64,000 nt of DNA. It comes from Posidonia oceanica. Lineage: Eukaryota > Streptophyta > Magnoliopsida > Alismatales > Posidoniaceae. This document shows, piece after piece, positions 32,246 through 43,008 of this stretch; position 1 is the first letter of the stretch, and each line of letters begins with the position of its first letter. The stretch covers positions 51,984,001 to 52,048,000 of the forward strand of contig JAZBRS010000060.1 of assembly GCA_037176725.1 (NCBI GenBank). Direction: 5' to 3'. A program made the position numbers and the translations under genes. Under the pieces are notes generated by a model. It was not told the DNA's origin and did not search any database. It saw only the letters and a program-made list of their open reading frames with translations.

Positions 32246-33290
32246 GTGGTATGATGCGAATCCGTTCTGCGGTTATCATCGAGCCGTGGGGCACTCAACT
32301 GACGACTGCCACACCCTCTAAGACATCATCCAGGACTGGTTTGATGGTGGGCTCAACAGCGTCCAGGTGCAAGAAGCAGATTCAGCACCCACGACACCAC
32401 CAGCACAACTTGACCCATTCGCCTACCCACCTTACAGGTGCGCGACCTCTGAGGAAGCCGGAACCTCGGGGACCAATCCCTCCCCCCTTGTCCTTGCTGA
32501 ATCCTTTCCCTCCCTGATGGATCCTTCTGATCACATCGGCTTGACTCCAACTCCAGCCCCCTTAGCTTTCCTATCTCCCCAGTCTCCCCTCTCGTGCCCT
32601 CTCTTGACGCCTCCTCTATCGAGCCAGTGCCTCACGTTGCACCAGCTCGGCAAAGACTCCAACCGGGGCAAAGGCGACCTCGTTGTGCTGAATGCAACTA
32701 TACTCCTCTGACTGAGCCTTTGAGTGTCGTCTTTCTCAAGCTGGAATCGCTCTTGAGACTCCTGGTTATTCATCTATCACCGAATCCTCCTCCGCAGTGG
32801 CATAACACGAATCAGTTCTGCAGCTTCCACCGAACCACGGGGCACTCAATGGATAACTACGCTACTTTGCAGGACGCTGTTCAACACCTAATCGATCGCA
32901 AGACCTTCAGGGTTGCTGCGCAGGAGGCCGCACTTGCACCCATACCTGCACCCACGCCTGCACTAGTGCTCCCTGGTCTTCCTACCCTTCCCTCGCCCAG
33001 GTTTGTAGGCTCCAAGGGCACCAGAACCTCGAGAACCAATCTCGTCGCTCCTGACTCTATTTCTTCCCTGATGGATCCTTCTAGCCCCATCGGACTCGCT
33101 CCAGCCCCCTTTGCTGTCCCACATCTTGAGCTTCCCATTTCCTTGGATCAATCAGAACATCTATGCCAAGATAAGGGAGTACACGGCCAGAGACGCCAGG
33201 GTAGCGCCAGCGGTGCAAGAGCGGGTCCAACACCTCCATCTTGAGGTTGCTGACAGGTAAGTGTAGTAATCCTAAATTCTGATCGTCCAT
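32246..33290 (+). pseudogene. E5 gag remnant with two zinc-knuckle regions
   Basis: Translation shows two tandem versions of the same gag segment. The first has CGYHRAVGHSTDDC (near 32270) with EEAGTSGTNPSP and LMDPSDHIGLTP. The second has CSFHRTTGHSMDNY (near 32818) with GTRTSRTN and LMDPSSPIGLAP; its last cysteine is changed to tyrosine. E1 gag has one such knuckle (CNFHRSVGHSTDNC). The frame ends with IREYTARDAR and a donor-like GACAG|GTAAGTG near 33255. Stop codons break the first version. Protease and pol are absent; the element is cut off by the E4 LTR. Confidence 0.65.
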
Positions 33291-33310
33291 GCACGTTACC
33301 AAAGCTTGCG

Positions 33311-36300
33311 TGCACCGATCAAAATAGGCTCACTATATGTGGCGGGATCCGAGGAAAGAAACTTGACTCGGAAACGCTGGCAAAATGAAAAGAAAAGAAA
33401 TGATAAGACAAAATCGGAGTCGCCACCAGGTCTATTGAATTGGAAGACAAGGAAAACTAGGGGTAATACATGAAAAGACATGCAAAATCGGATGCAAGGA
33501 GGGGCAAAGGGATGCAATGCTAAGCTATGCTATGCTATGACTCATGCCTAGGATAAAGGAAAGGTCGATGCAAGCCAAGAGAAAGGGCAAGGACTCCTGT
33601 TACGCATGGGGAAGGTGTTAGGCACCCCCGATACGTCCGAGAGTCGGTCTTTCTTAGGCAATCTCGCGCTAATACAGGGAAATGCTAGCCTAATGCCTAA
33701 ATGCCATGGATGCCTACCTGCTATGCATGGGAAATAAACGTGCTATCTATGTGCTCAGCAACGCTGCTAGTGTTCTGAATTGGGCGGACCCTGGTTCGTG
33801 AGAACTCCTAAGCAGTAAGCATCATAGCCCTAAATGCAGATGCAGGCGATAAAGCAAAACTACGGGGAAACCAAGCAATGCAAGCGACATGCAAGCGTTA
33901 AAGCAAAGTAGGTGCAGAAAACGGTGCAAAACGGGGTGCAAAACTAAAACAAAGGGTTGGGCATCAGGCATAGGGGTTGCAACAAGCCAAAGAAGCAATA
34001 AAACGCGGAAAACAGCGAGTGAAGCAAAATCGACGTTTTAAAATGACTGTCAGCCATCTGCAAGCATTGCTGGCGTCCAACACCTGCTGGAGGCAGACAG
34101 CGTGCAATTTTTAGAAAACCATGCAATCTAGCTATATGGATGCAATTCAGATGCAAAAAATGCAACTAAATGGGTGCATGACATGCAAGGCTAACCTAAC
34201 AGAAGAATAGAAGAGGAATCAGAGCAAGGGGCAAGCCAGGATCAAGGATCCAAGCAAGCAGGTTGTTGGACGCCACTGACCATGGCATCCAACGTTAGAC
34301 GCTAGAGTGACAAGCGTCTAACACAGACCAAAGAGGAAAAAAAGAAAAAAAGCATACAAATGATAGATGAGAATAGGGATCATGCATTTGGGCTACTAGA
34401 GGTGAGCAGAGGGCAGACATGCAAGCTTGGGATCACACAAAAAAACCAGAAATCTTAGCTGTAGTAGCTTGTGCCAGGCCAGAGGCACAACCAGAACATT
34501 GGACGCAAGCTATGCCGGTGTCCAATGTTGGACGCCTGCACCGGCAGCGTACAACGCCCTAGGAGGCACAACACACAAAGAACTTGCATGAAATTAGCAA
34601 ATGATCTAAAGAAGTTAAAGAACAGTTGCTAAAGAAGTTAAGCATGCATACAAACGTAGGAGACATGCAAGCAAACAAATCAGAGCATCATGCAAACCAG
34701 AAAGAACAAGGCAGGGGAGCAGGGACGTTAGACGCTGCAAACAACAGCGTCCAACGTTGGACGCTGGAGCTCCCAGCATCCAACACCTGTAGAATGCAAG
34801 CTCACCTGCACTAAAGGGGGAGCTCAGCTCTAACCCTACCTATATGCATGCAGACACATTAAGGCATGTAAGAGCAATAATAAACATGCATAGCAAGCAT
34901 TTAACTTATGGAAAGCAAGAAAGAGGAAAGCATGCATAAGAGATAAAAGATTAAAACTTGCAAAGGGAATCAAGCAACTTAAAAAGATCCTAGCAAACCT
35001 AAGCATGGTTGCCATAGGGGCCAGGCATCTCTAAGCAAGCATGGATCATAAGCAAACATCAAAAATAAGCAAGGTGTAGGCATGGCAGCAAAGCAAAGCA
35101 AACAGAGGTGTTAGACGCTAGATGAACCAGCGTCCAACGTTGGATGTGGCTCACCCAGGCGTCCAACGCAGGCAGGAAGCAAGATGAATTTAGAGCATGC
35201 AAGAATGATTCAGAACAAGTATGGAACAAGCAAATAGGCATGGCATAGCATCAAAAGACATTTAAGGAAGCATGCAGCATGGATTCGCAAAAGAACCAAC
35301 AAAAACAAAGCATGGAAGGCAACAAAACAAGAGCAAGGCAAGACAGGGTGTTGGATGCCGGCCTATGCCGCGTCCAACACACTGAACTCTCTCTTGGCCA
35401 CGAATCGCAGCCAAAAGGATTCAAATAATTGCAAAAAGGCATGGGAACATTCATACTAGCATGCATGACCTACGGGGATAGAGAACTTACCTCGTCGCAG
35501 CCTGGAACGATGTGTCGACCTCCTTCACCGGCGCTGTGGAAGTAGAGGCAAAGCTGACTCCGGCGAGCTCATGTAGCTAGCTGGGGGCACGGGAGAGGTC
35601 GACGAAGGGTCCGGGAGGAAGGTGGACACTTGGTCTGGCTCTGGAAGTGGAGAATTGCCAAGGAAAAGGGCTGTGCTGGTCTGTGCTCCCTCAGGAAGAA
35701 GGGTGGTTGGGCTGGTTTTGTTTAATGGGTGCTTGGGTTTGCTACCAAAATTGCAGTGGCTCAGAGGGGAATTGGCAGGCTTTGGCAGGTGCTCTGGAAG
35801 AGGAGAAGCCACGAGGAATGGCAGGAGAGGCGTGTGGGCATGTCAGTCGGCGGCGACGAAGCTGCTGGTGGCTGACAAAGGCGACAGGTTGGCAGTAAGG
35901 AGAAGAGAGAGCGGTTTTGGTGCTGATGAGGAAGGGATGGGTAGTAACTGGGCTTTGGAAGGTAGTGGGTGGCATGGAGTGTGAGAAGGGATGGGTAGTA
36001 AGTGCGGGGAGGCGGTGGAGTGGACGGGCGGTGAGCCGAAGGAGGCGGAGCAGCCGCTACTGCAATCGAGCCGTTGGACGCTGGAGCAGGAGGCAACCAA
36101 CGTTGGACGCTGGAACAGGGCGCATCCAATGTTGGACGCTACCTATTCTAGCGTTCAACATACTCAGTTGGCAAAAGGCAGCAAAAGGGCTTGGGCTTGG
36201 GCTAAAAGGGTTTAAAAAGATGCAAAAAGGCTTGGGTTAAGGCTTGGGGTTTAGGCAAGGTTTTAGGCTAGGTTTTGGGCTAGAAAAAAGGAGTGCCATT

Positions 36301-36367
36301 CCAGAGTCCGCACGAACCTGCAGGAGAAAACAACCAACTTCTGGACTGTCAGAATGGGGTGTCTACA
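33311..36367 (-). repeat. E4 LTR, about 3.06 kb, minus strand
   Basis: In minus sense it starts TGTAGACACCCCATTCTGACAG at 36367 and ends near GATCGGTGCA at 33311. It has the shared blocks GTGCCTAACACCTTCCCC with AACAGGAGTCC (near 33598-33630) and GGTGGCGACTCC (near 33417-33430). Bases left of 33311 resemble the sequence after the E2 and E5 LTRs for about 20 bp (CGCAAGCTTTGG). No target-site duplication is evident (TTGCG against GTAAG), so it is a truncated element rather than a simple solo LTR. It contains the iterated palindrome described separately. Confidence 0.65.
34073..36165. repeat. Seven clusters of the palindromic word AGCGTCCAAC/GTTGGACGCT in the E4 LTR
   Basis: Clusters lie near 34073, 34264, 34498, 34727, 35108, 35346 and 36070. 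The best form is AGCGTCCAACGTTGGACGCT, a perfect 20-bp palindrome, flanked at 10-20 bp by half sites GTTGGACGCT and AGCGTCCAAC. The intervening sequence is unrelated from cluster to cluster, and the first spacings are about 230 bp. Confidence 0.8.
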
Positions 36368-37379
36368 GTAAGTACCTCTTACCTTATCTTTTTCTTTTGC
36401 ATGCATTGTCATTCATTCTTCCGGTTTTGTTCGTTTTTGTGGTTTCTCGCATTATCAAAAATCACCAAAATTATAAAATCATCAAAAACCCAAAAACATG
36501 CATTTTCTTTTCCTGCATGTACATATCATTTCCTGCATCCTGGAAAACACCAAAAACACAAAAAAAAAATCAAAAAATAAAAAAACAACAAAAATATGTT
36601 TTCTCCTTTCCACTAGTTTTCAATTTTATGTTTTCTTAAACCCGAAAAATCATAAAAAATACAAAACTCATGCAAAAACCCAACAATATGCTTCTTCCCT
36701 TTCTAAAATGCAAAAAACCCAAAGAAAAAAAATCAAAAACCCAACTTTGGACAACAAGTAGCGTTGGGAGGATGTCAAGCATCGACAATCTCAAGCAGAA
36801 CTCACCCGAGCAATGCCATCTCATTGCATGTGGCTACAAAGTGAGATTGAGAGCAGAACAGAGCATCTCGCTGAGCTCAAAACTCCAAAAGCATGATCCA
36901 CCCTATCAAGAGAGTCCACCAGACATTGAGAGGACCAAAGCAGAGTAGAGCATAGCCAGAGGCTACGAGTACACATAACAGAAGCTGAGGGTGTATGCCG
37001 ACCAGCCAAACTCTTAACACCTCCTCCGGGATCGCTACCCCAAGAGGGTGAAGACATGCATATCTAAAAGAATAGAGATCATGTAAGCAAAAAAAAATGA
37101 TAACAAGATATGCATGCTGGGCATAAAAGAAAAATGAAGAAAGAAGTTGAAGAAAGAAGATGCCCATGAGAGGAGTGACTCGAACAAGCATCGAAGCTCC
37201 CTCAACTTTCAACTCCAAGCACCACATCGCCAACTGCACGGGAAACATTATCAGGAGGACCTGGCCCCACCCTCCGAGCGAAGCAGCACGCTCCAATCCC
37301 TTGTGCAAACAACAACTCTACCTCCCTGGCAAGCTAGATGCAAGTCCCGTCACTCAAGAGGGGAAAAGAAATATCTATC
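36368..37379 (+). other. E3 internal region, no gene recognised
   Basis: About 450 bp are rich in CAAAAACCC and AAATCA phrases (36450-36760). The following 600 bp have normal composition with only short frames. Nothing here is recognisable as pol. Confidence 0.45.
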
Positions 37380-37810
37380 CGAGAGCGTCAAAAGTGGTAT
37401 TCGGTCCCCGAGGAATTAAGACGGAGGCTATAAAGCTACATCCAACGCTTCTGCTACCCACATGCAGCCAAAGGCTATGTTTTGCAAAGCTGAGGCCTCA
37501 TCCTGAGCTAAGAATGAAAGTATGTGACTGAGGTGTAAGGACTCTCGCCCATCAGCGAGGTCCCACCTAACGCACCTCTATACCCTGATATCAGGAGGTC
37601 AAAGAACGCCCAAACCAGTTAGGGCATAAGAGCAATTGCATTGTTCTGATGGACGTCGTGGCTGCAAAAGGTTCAGGGTGCTCCCCTGAGTATATGACTG
37701 AGGTGCAGGGACTCTCGCCCATCAGCGAGATCCCACCTAGCGCACCCCTATTCCCTAATACCAGGAGGTCAAAGAGAGCCACCGACCACAACTCGACATG
37801 GCGTTGCTTG
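37380..37810 (+). pseudogene. DUF7745 C-terminal fragment in E3, partly duplicated
   Basis: The stretch at 37649-37790 translates as DVVAAKGSGCSPEYMTEV, then SPISEIPPSAPLFPNTRR, the same C-terminal end as E1 (DVAAVRGTGCTPDYEAEV, then EVPPGGPLFPDSRQ). It is in sense with E3. The final part is present twice: ATGTGACTGAGGTG...AGGAGGTCAAAGA near 37518-37600 and again near 37690-37775. Upstream sequence (37380-37470) may be a degraded continuation. Most of the protein is missing. Confidence 0.6.
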
Positions 37811-38440
37811 AGGATCAAGAATCCCCTGAGTCAGAAAGGGTAGAAGCATCCTCTCACTAGATAGCTGCTTTGAATCCGAAGCCACCAAAAATACAATATG
37901 CTGTAATATTTTATCTTCCCCTTCTTCCTGTTTTCGAAAACCGAAGCTAAGGACGAGCACTTTTTGCCTGACCTCGCTCAAAGGCTCCATGCTTTTTCAA
38001 GTTTTGGCCACCCACCGCATTGGGAGGTCCATGATGACCGGCATGTCCATCATTTGTCATCCCGTGACGCTACATCGCATGCCCACTCTGAGACCATTGC
38101 ACACCCACCATGATGGGCCCCCGTATTTTCCCTTGCATTTATCCATTGCATTCCCCACCGGCATTGCACATCCCACATGGTGAGCCCTTACATCCATCCC
38201 CCTACATCAGGCTGGCAGCCCTAACTGCCCGGTTAACGCCTGTCAAAATGTCTGCATCGGGCTGGTACCCCTAACCACTCGGTTGGCAAACACGATAGTT
38301 TTGTCTGCATTCTCCATTTTTCGATGCCAAGGGCGCTTCGGCTATCCCCTGGTATCATTGCAGATACCAGGGGCATCATTTTTTGCTACCCTATGGTATC
38401 ACCCCCTTTTCTTTTGGTCGGTAAGTCCGCATACTTACCG
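37811..38440 (+). other. E3 3' region before the array
   Basis: It includes two units related to the E2 48-bp repeat (GGCTGGCAGCCC near 38211 and GGGCTGGTACCCC near 38259) and the conserved hairpin at 38346-38373. No coding signal is seen. Confidence 0.5.
38346..38373 (+). other. Conserved hairpin in E3 3' region
   Basis: CCCCTGGTATC (38346-38356) and GATACCAGGGG (38363-38373) are exact inverted complements around ATTGCA. The stem is the same as in E2 at 28073-28106, while loop and flanks differ. The right arm again continues as AGGGGCATC. Confidence 0.75.
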
Positions 38441-38451
38441 GTTAGCCTTTC

Positions 38452-41400
38452 TTCTTTGCGTGTCTCTCTGGAGTCCCACGTGCTTGCTTCCATGGGCGAG
38501 GAAGAGCCTTTCTTCTTTGCGTGACTCTCCGGAGTCCTGTGTGCTTGCTTCCTCGGGCAAGGACGAGCCTTTCCCCTTGCGTGACTCTCTGGAGTCCCAC
38601 GTGCTTACTTCCTCGGGCGAGGACAAGCCTGCTTGCTTCCACAAGCGAGGACAAGCCTTTCCGCGACTCCGCTCCATGCGGACAGAGTCTTGTTTGCTTG
38701 CTACCTCGGGCGAGGACAAGCCTGCTTGCTTCCTCAGGCAAGGACAAGCCTTTGCGACACTCCGATCCGTGCGGACGGAGTTCCATTTGCTTGCTTCCTT
38801 CCTCGGGCGACGACAAGCATGCTTGCTTCCTAGGGCGAGGACAAGCCTTCGCACGACTCCGCTCTGTGCGGACGGAGTCCCGTTTGCTTACTTCCACGGG
38901 CGAGGACAAACCTGCTTGCTTCCTCGGGTGAGGACAAGCCTTTGCGTGACTCCGCTCCGTGTGGACGGAGTCCCGTTTGCTTGCTTCCTCGGGTGAGGAC
39001 AAGCCTGCTTGCTACCTCGAGCAAGGACAAGCCTTTGCGTGGCTCCGCTCCGTACAGACGGAGTCCCGTTTTCTTGCTTCCTCGGAGCAAGACAAGCCTG
39101 CTTGCTTCCTCGGGCGAGGACAAGCCTTTGCACCACTCCGCGCCTTGCAAACGAAGTCTCGTTTGCTTGCTTCCTTGGGTGAGGACAAGCCTACTTGCTT
39201 CCTCGGGCGAGGACAAGCCTTTGCGCAACTCCGCTCCGTGCAGACGGAGTCCCATTTGCTTACTTCCTCAGGCGAGGAAAAGCCTGCTTGCTTCCTTGGG
39301 TGAGGACAAGCCTTTACATGGCTCCGCTCCGTACGGACGAAGTCCCATTTGCTTGCTTCCTCGGGTGAGGACAAGCCTGCTCACTTCCTCAAGCGAGGAC
39401 AAGCCTTTGCGTGGCTCCACTCCGTGCGGACAAAGTCCTGTTTGCTTGCTTCCTCGGGCAACGACAAGCCTGCTTGCTTCCTAGGGCGAGGACAAGCCTG
39501 CTTGCTTCCTTGGGCAAGGACAAGCCTTTGCGCGACTCCGCTCTGTGCGGACGAAGTCCCGTTTGCTTGCTTCGTCAAGCGAGGACAAGCCTGCTTGCTT
39601 CCTCGAGCGAGGACAAGCGTTTGCGCAGCCTCACTCTCTGTGGACGGAGTCCCGTCTGCTTGCTTCCTTGGGTGAGGACAAGTCTTTGCGCAACTCCCCT
39701 CCGTGTGGACGGAGTCCCATTTGCTTGCTTCCATGGACGAGGACAAGCCTGCTTGCTTCCTCGGGAGAGGACAAGCCTTTGCGCGGCTCCGCTCTGTGCA
39801 GACGAAGTCCCGTTTGTTTGCTTCCTCGGGCAAAGACAAGCCTTTGTGTGGCTCCACTCTGTGCGGACGAAGTCCAGTTCGCTTGCTTCCTCGGGCGAGG
39901 ATAAGCATGCTTGCTTCCTCGGGCGAGGACAAGCATGCTTGCATCCTTGGGCGAGGACAAGCCTTTGCGCGACTCCACTCCATGCAGACGAAGTCCCGTT
40001 TGCTTGCTTCCTCGAGCATTGGCAAGCCTGCTTGCTTCTTCGAGCAAGGACAATCCTTTGCGCGACTCCGCTCCATGTGGACGGAGTCCCGTTTGCTTGC
40101 TTCCTCGGGTGAGGACAAGCCTGCTTGCTTCCTCAGGCGAGGACAAGCCTTTGCGCGACTCCGCTCCATGCGGACGGAGTTCCGTTTGCTTGCTTCCTCG
40201 GACGAGGACAAGCCTGCTTGCTTCCTCAGGCGAGGACAAGCCTTTGCGCGACTCCGTTCTGTGCAGACGGAGTCCCGTTTGCTTGCTTCCTCAGGCAAGG
40301 ACAAGCCTTTGCGTGACTCTGTTCCATGCAAACGGAGTCCTGTTTGCTTGCTTCCTCGGGCAAGGACAAGCCTGCTTGCTTCCTCAACCGAGGACAAGCC
40401 TTTGCGCGACTCCGCTCCATGCAGACGGAGTCCCATTTGCTTGCTTCCTCAGACGAGGACAAGCCTGCTTGCTTCCTCAGGCGAGGACAAGCCTTTGCGC
40501 GACTCCGATCCGTGCGGACGGAGTCCCGTTTGCTTGCTTCCTCGAGCGAGGACAAGCCTTTGCACGACTCCGCTCCTTGCAGATGGAGTCCCGTTTGCTT
40601 GCTTCCTTGGGTGAGGACAAGCCTTTGCGCGACTCCGCTCCATGCGGACGGAGTCCCGTTTGCTTGCTTCCTCGGGCGAGGACAAGCCTTTGAGCGACTC
40701 CGCTCCGTGCGGATGGAGTCCCGTCTACTTGCTTCCTCGGGCGAGGACAAGCCTTTGCGCGACTCCGCTCCGTGCAGACGGAGTCTCGTTTCTTTCTTCC
40801 CTGGGCCAGGACATGCCTGCTTGCTTCCTCGGGCGAGGATAAGCCTGCTTGCTTCCTCAGGCGAGGACAAACTTTTGCGCGACTCCGCTCCATGTGAACG
40901 AAGTCCTGTTTGCTTGCTTCCTCGGGCAAGGACAAGCCTGCTTGCTTCCTAGGCGAGGACAAGCCTTTGTGCAACTCCGCTCCGTGCGGACGGAGTCCCG
41001 TTTGCTTGCTTCCTCGGACAAGGGCAAGCCTACTTGCTTCCTCAGGCGAGGACAAGCCTTTGCGCGACTCCGATCCGTGCGGACGGAGTCCCGTTTGCTT
41101 GCTTCCTTGGGCGAGGACAAGCCTTTGCGTGACTCCGCTCCTTGCAGGTGGAGTCCCGTTTGCTTGCTTCCTTGGGCGAGGACAAGCCTACTTGCTTCCT
41201 CAGGTGAGGAGAAGCCTTTACATGACTCCGCTCCGTGCGGATGGAGTCCCGTTTGCTTGCTTTCTTGGGCGTGGACAAACCTTTGTGCGACTCCGCTCCG
41301 TGCGGACGAAGTCCCGTCTACTTGCTTCCACGGACGAGGATAAGCCTTTGCACGACTCCGCTCCGTGCGGACGGAGTCCTGTTTCTTGCTTCCCCAGGCC

Positions 41401-42250
41401 AGGACATGCCTGCTTGCTTCCTCGTGCGAGGATAAGCCTGCTTGCTTCCTCGGGCGAGGACAAGCCTTTTCCTTTGCCCGACTCAACTCCATGCTGACGA
41501 AGTCTTGTTTGCTTGCTTCCTCGGGCGACAACAAACCTTTTCCTTTGCGCGACTCCACTCCGTGCAGACGGAGTCCCATTTGCTTGCTTCCTCAGGCGAG
41601 GACAAGCCTTTGCGCGACTTCGCTCCGTGCGGACGGAGTCCCGTCTACTTGCTTCCTCGGGCGAGGACAAGCCTTTGTGCGTCTCCGCTCCATGCAGAAG
41701 GAGTCCCGTTTGCTTGCTTCCTCGGGCGAGGACAAGCCTGCTTGCTTCCTCGGGCAAGGACAAGCCTTTTCCATTTTACGACTCCGCTCCGTGCGGACGG
41801 AGTCCCATTTGCGTGCTTCCTCGGGCGAGGACAAGCCTTTTCCATTTTACGACTCCGCTCCATGCGGACGGAGTGCCATTTGCTTGCTTCCTCGGGTGAG
41901 GACAAGCCTTTTCCTTTGCGTGACTCCACTCCGTGCGGACGAAGTCCCGTTTGCTTACTTCCTCAGGCGTGGACAAACCTGCTTGCTTCCTCGGGCGAGG
42001 ACAAGCCTTTTCCCTTGTACAACTCCACTCCGTGCGGACGGAGTCCCGTCTGCTTACTTCCTCGGGCGAGGACAAGCCTGCTTGCTTCCTCAGGCAAGGA
42101 CAAGCCTTTTCCTTTGTGCGACTCCGCTCCGTACGGACGGAGTCCCATTTGCTTGCTTCCTCGGGCGAGGACAGGCCTGCTTGCTTCCTCAGGCAAGGAC
42201 AAGCCTCATCCTTTGCGCAACTTCGCTCCAAGCGGACGGAGTCCCGCTTG
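38452..42250 (+). repeat. 3.8-kb two-tier tandem array of 65-bp and 93-bp units
   Basis: The 65-bp unit runs TTTGCGCGACTCCGCTCC, GTGCGGACGGAGTCCCG, TTTGCTTGCTTCCTCGGG, CGAGGACAAGCC (starts at 40566, 40631 and 40696 show the period). The 93-bp form adds a second copy of the 28-base GCTTGCTTCCTCGGGCGAGG block. By length there are roughly 45-50 units. Each contains the stem GACTCCG/CGGAGTC and the stem CCTCG/CGAGG. The first three units (38452-38650) are a distinct older variant. Many long frames on both strands arise from the repetition. Near the right end units gain a TTTTCC insertion and then decay into CTTGCTTTC runs to about 42400. Confidence 0.9.
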
Positions 42251-42994
42251 CTTTGCTTACTTTCTTGCTTGCCTTCTTGCTTGCCTTCTTTCTCAGCAGG
42301 AAAAGATGCCCTTTGCTTGCTTGCTTTTCTTGCTTGCTTTCTTTCTCGACAGGAAAGGATGCCCCCTTTCTTGCTTGCTTTCTCGATAGAAGAGATGCCC
42401 CCCCTTTCTTTGGCACGTTCTCAGAATTTTGCCCATTCTATTTTACGCAGCTTTGGCCATTTGCTTGCTTCCTCAGGCGAGGACAAGCTATCTTTCTTCT
42501 CTTTCGGGTTGGTAGCCCTAACTGCCTGGACGACATCCGTCATAATGTCAGGTGTCCTATTTTCAGGCCAATAACCCAAACTATCCAGTGATGAGTCTGT
42601 CAACTCGTAATCCTTTGCATCCGCATCACACATAGGTTCTTTGCACCAGCATCGCATGCATACCACCGCACATTTTACCTACATCCCCAGCAAGATCTCA
42701 TCTTGCCCTGTTTCCACTTACATCAATACTGCATTTCCTTATTCACAGCATCCGCACACTCATGTATCGCCCGTGTCTCCCCTAGCAGGATTCAGCATGG
42801 CTAGCATTAGCACATACATTGCATCAGCATTTGCACCTATATTTGCATTCGCATTGCGGCAACAGGTCACGATTTTCGCTGCATCCACCGAATAAGTGAC
42901 TCACGCCAATAGCCTTTGTGCTCCTGCCGGTGTCAAAAGGGATGTCTTGTCTACCCTGAGCCACGGTCTCGCTACACTTGACCTCGCTCAGTGA
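42251..42994 (+). other. E3 3' region after the array
   Basis: It holds CTTGCTTTCTT-type simple sequence, one 48-bp-type unit (GGTTGGTAGCCC near 42508), the phrase AACCCAAACTATCC also present in E2 (near 28215), and CATCAGCATTGC-rich DNA. No gene is seen. Confidence 0.5.
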
Positions 42995-43008
42995 GGGACA
43001 TCTGTAGA
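42995..43008 (+). promoter_or_regulatory. E3 polypurine tract
   Basis: CAGTGAGGGACATC lies immediately before the LTR start TGTAGACATCCC. It corresponds to the E2 tract, with two differences. Confidence 0.75.

Noticed and set aside
33311..36367. E4 as a clean solo LTR
   Set aside because: The flanking 5-mers do not match, and about 20 bp of post-LTR sequence shared with E2 and E5 remain on the left.
38440..42590. Many open frames up to about 400 codons in the 65/93-bp array
   Set aside because: They follow from the repeated, stop-poor unit, and they overlap in all frames on both strands with the same phrases.
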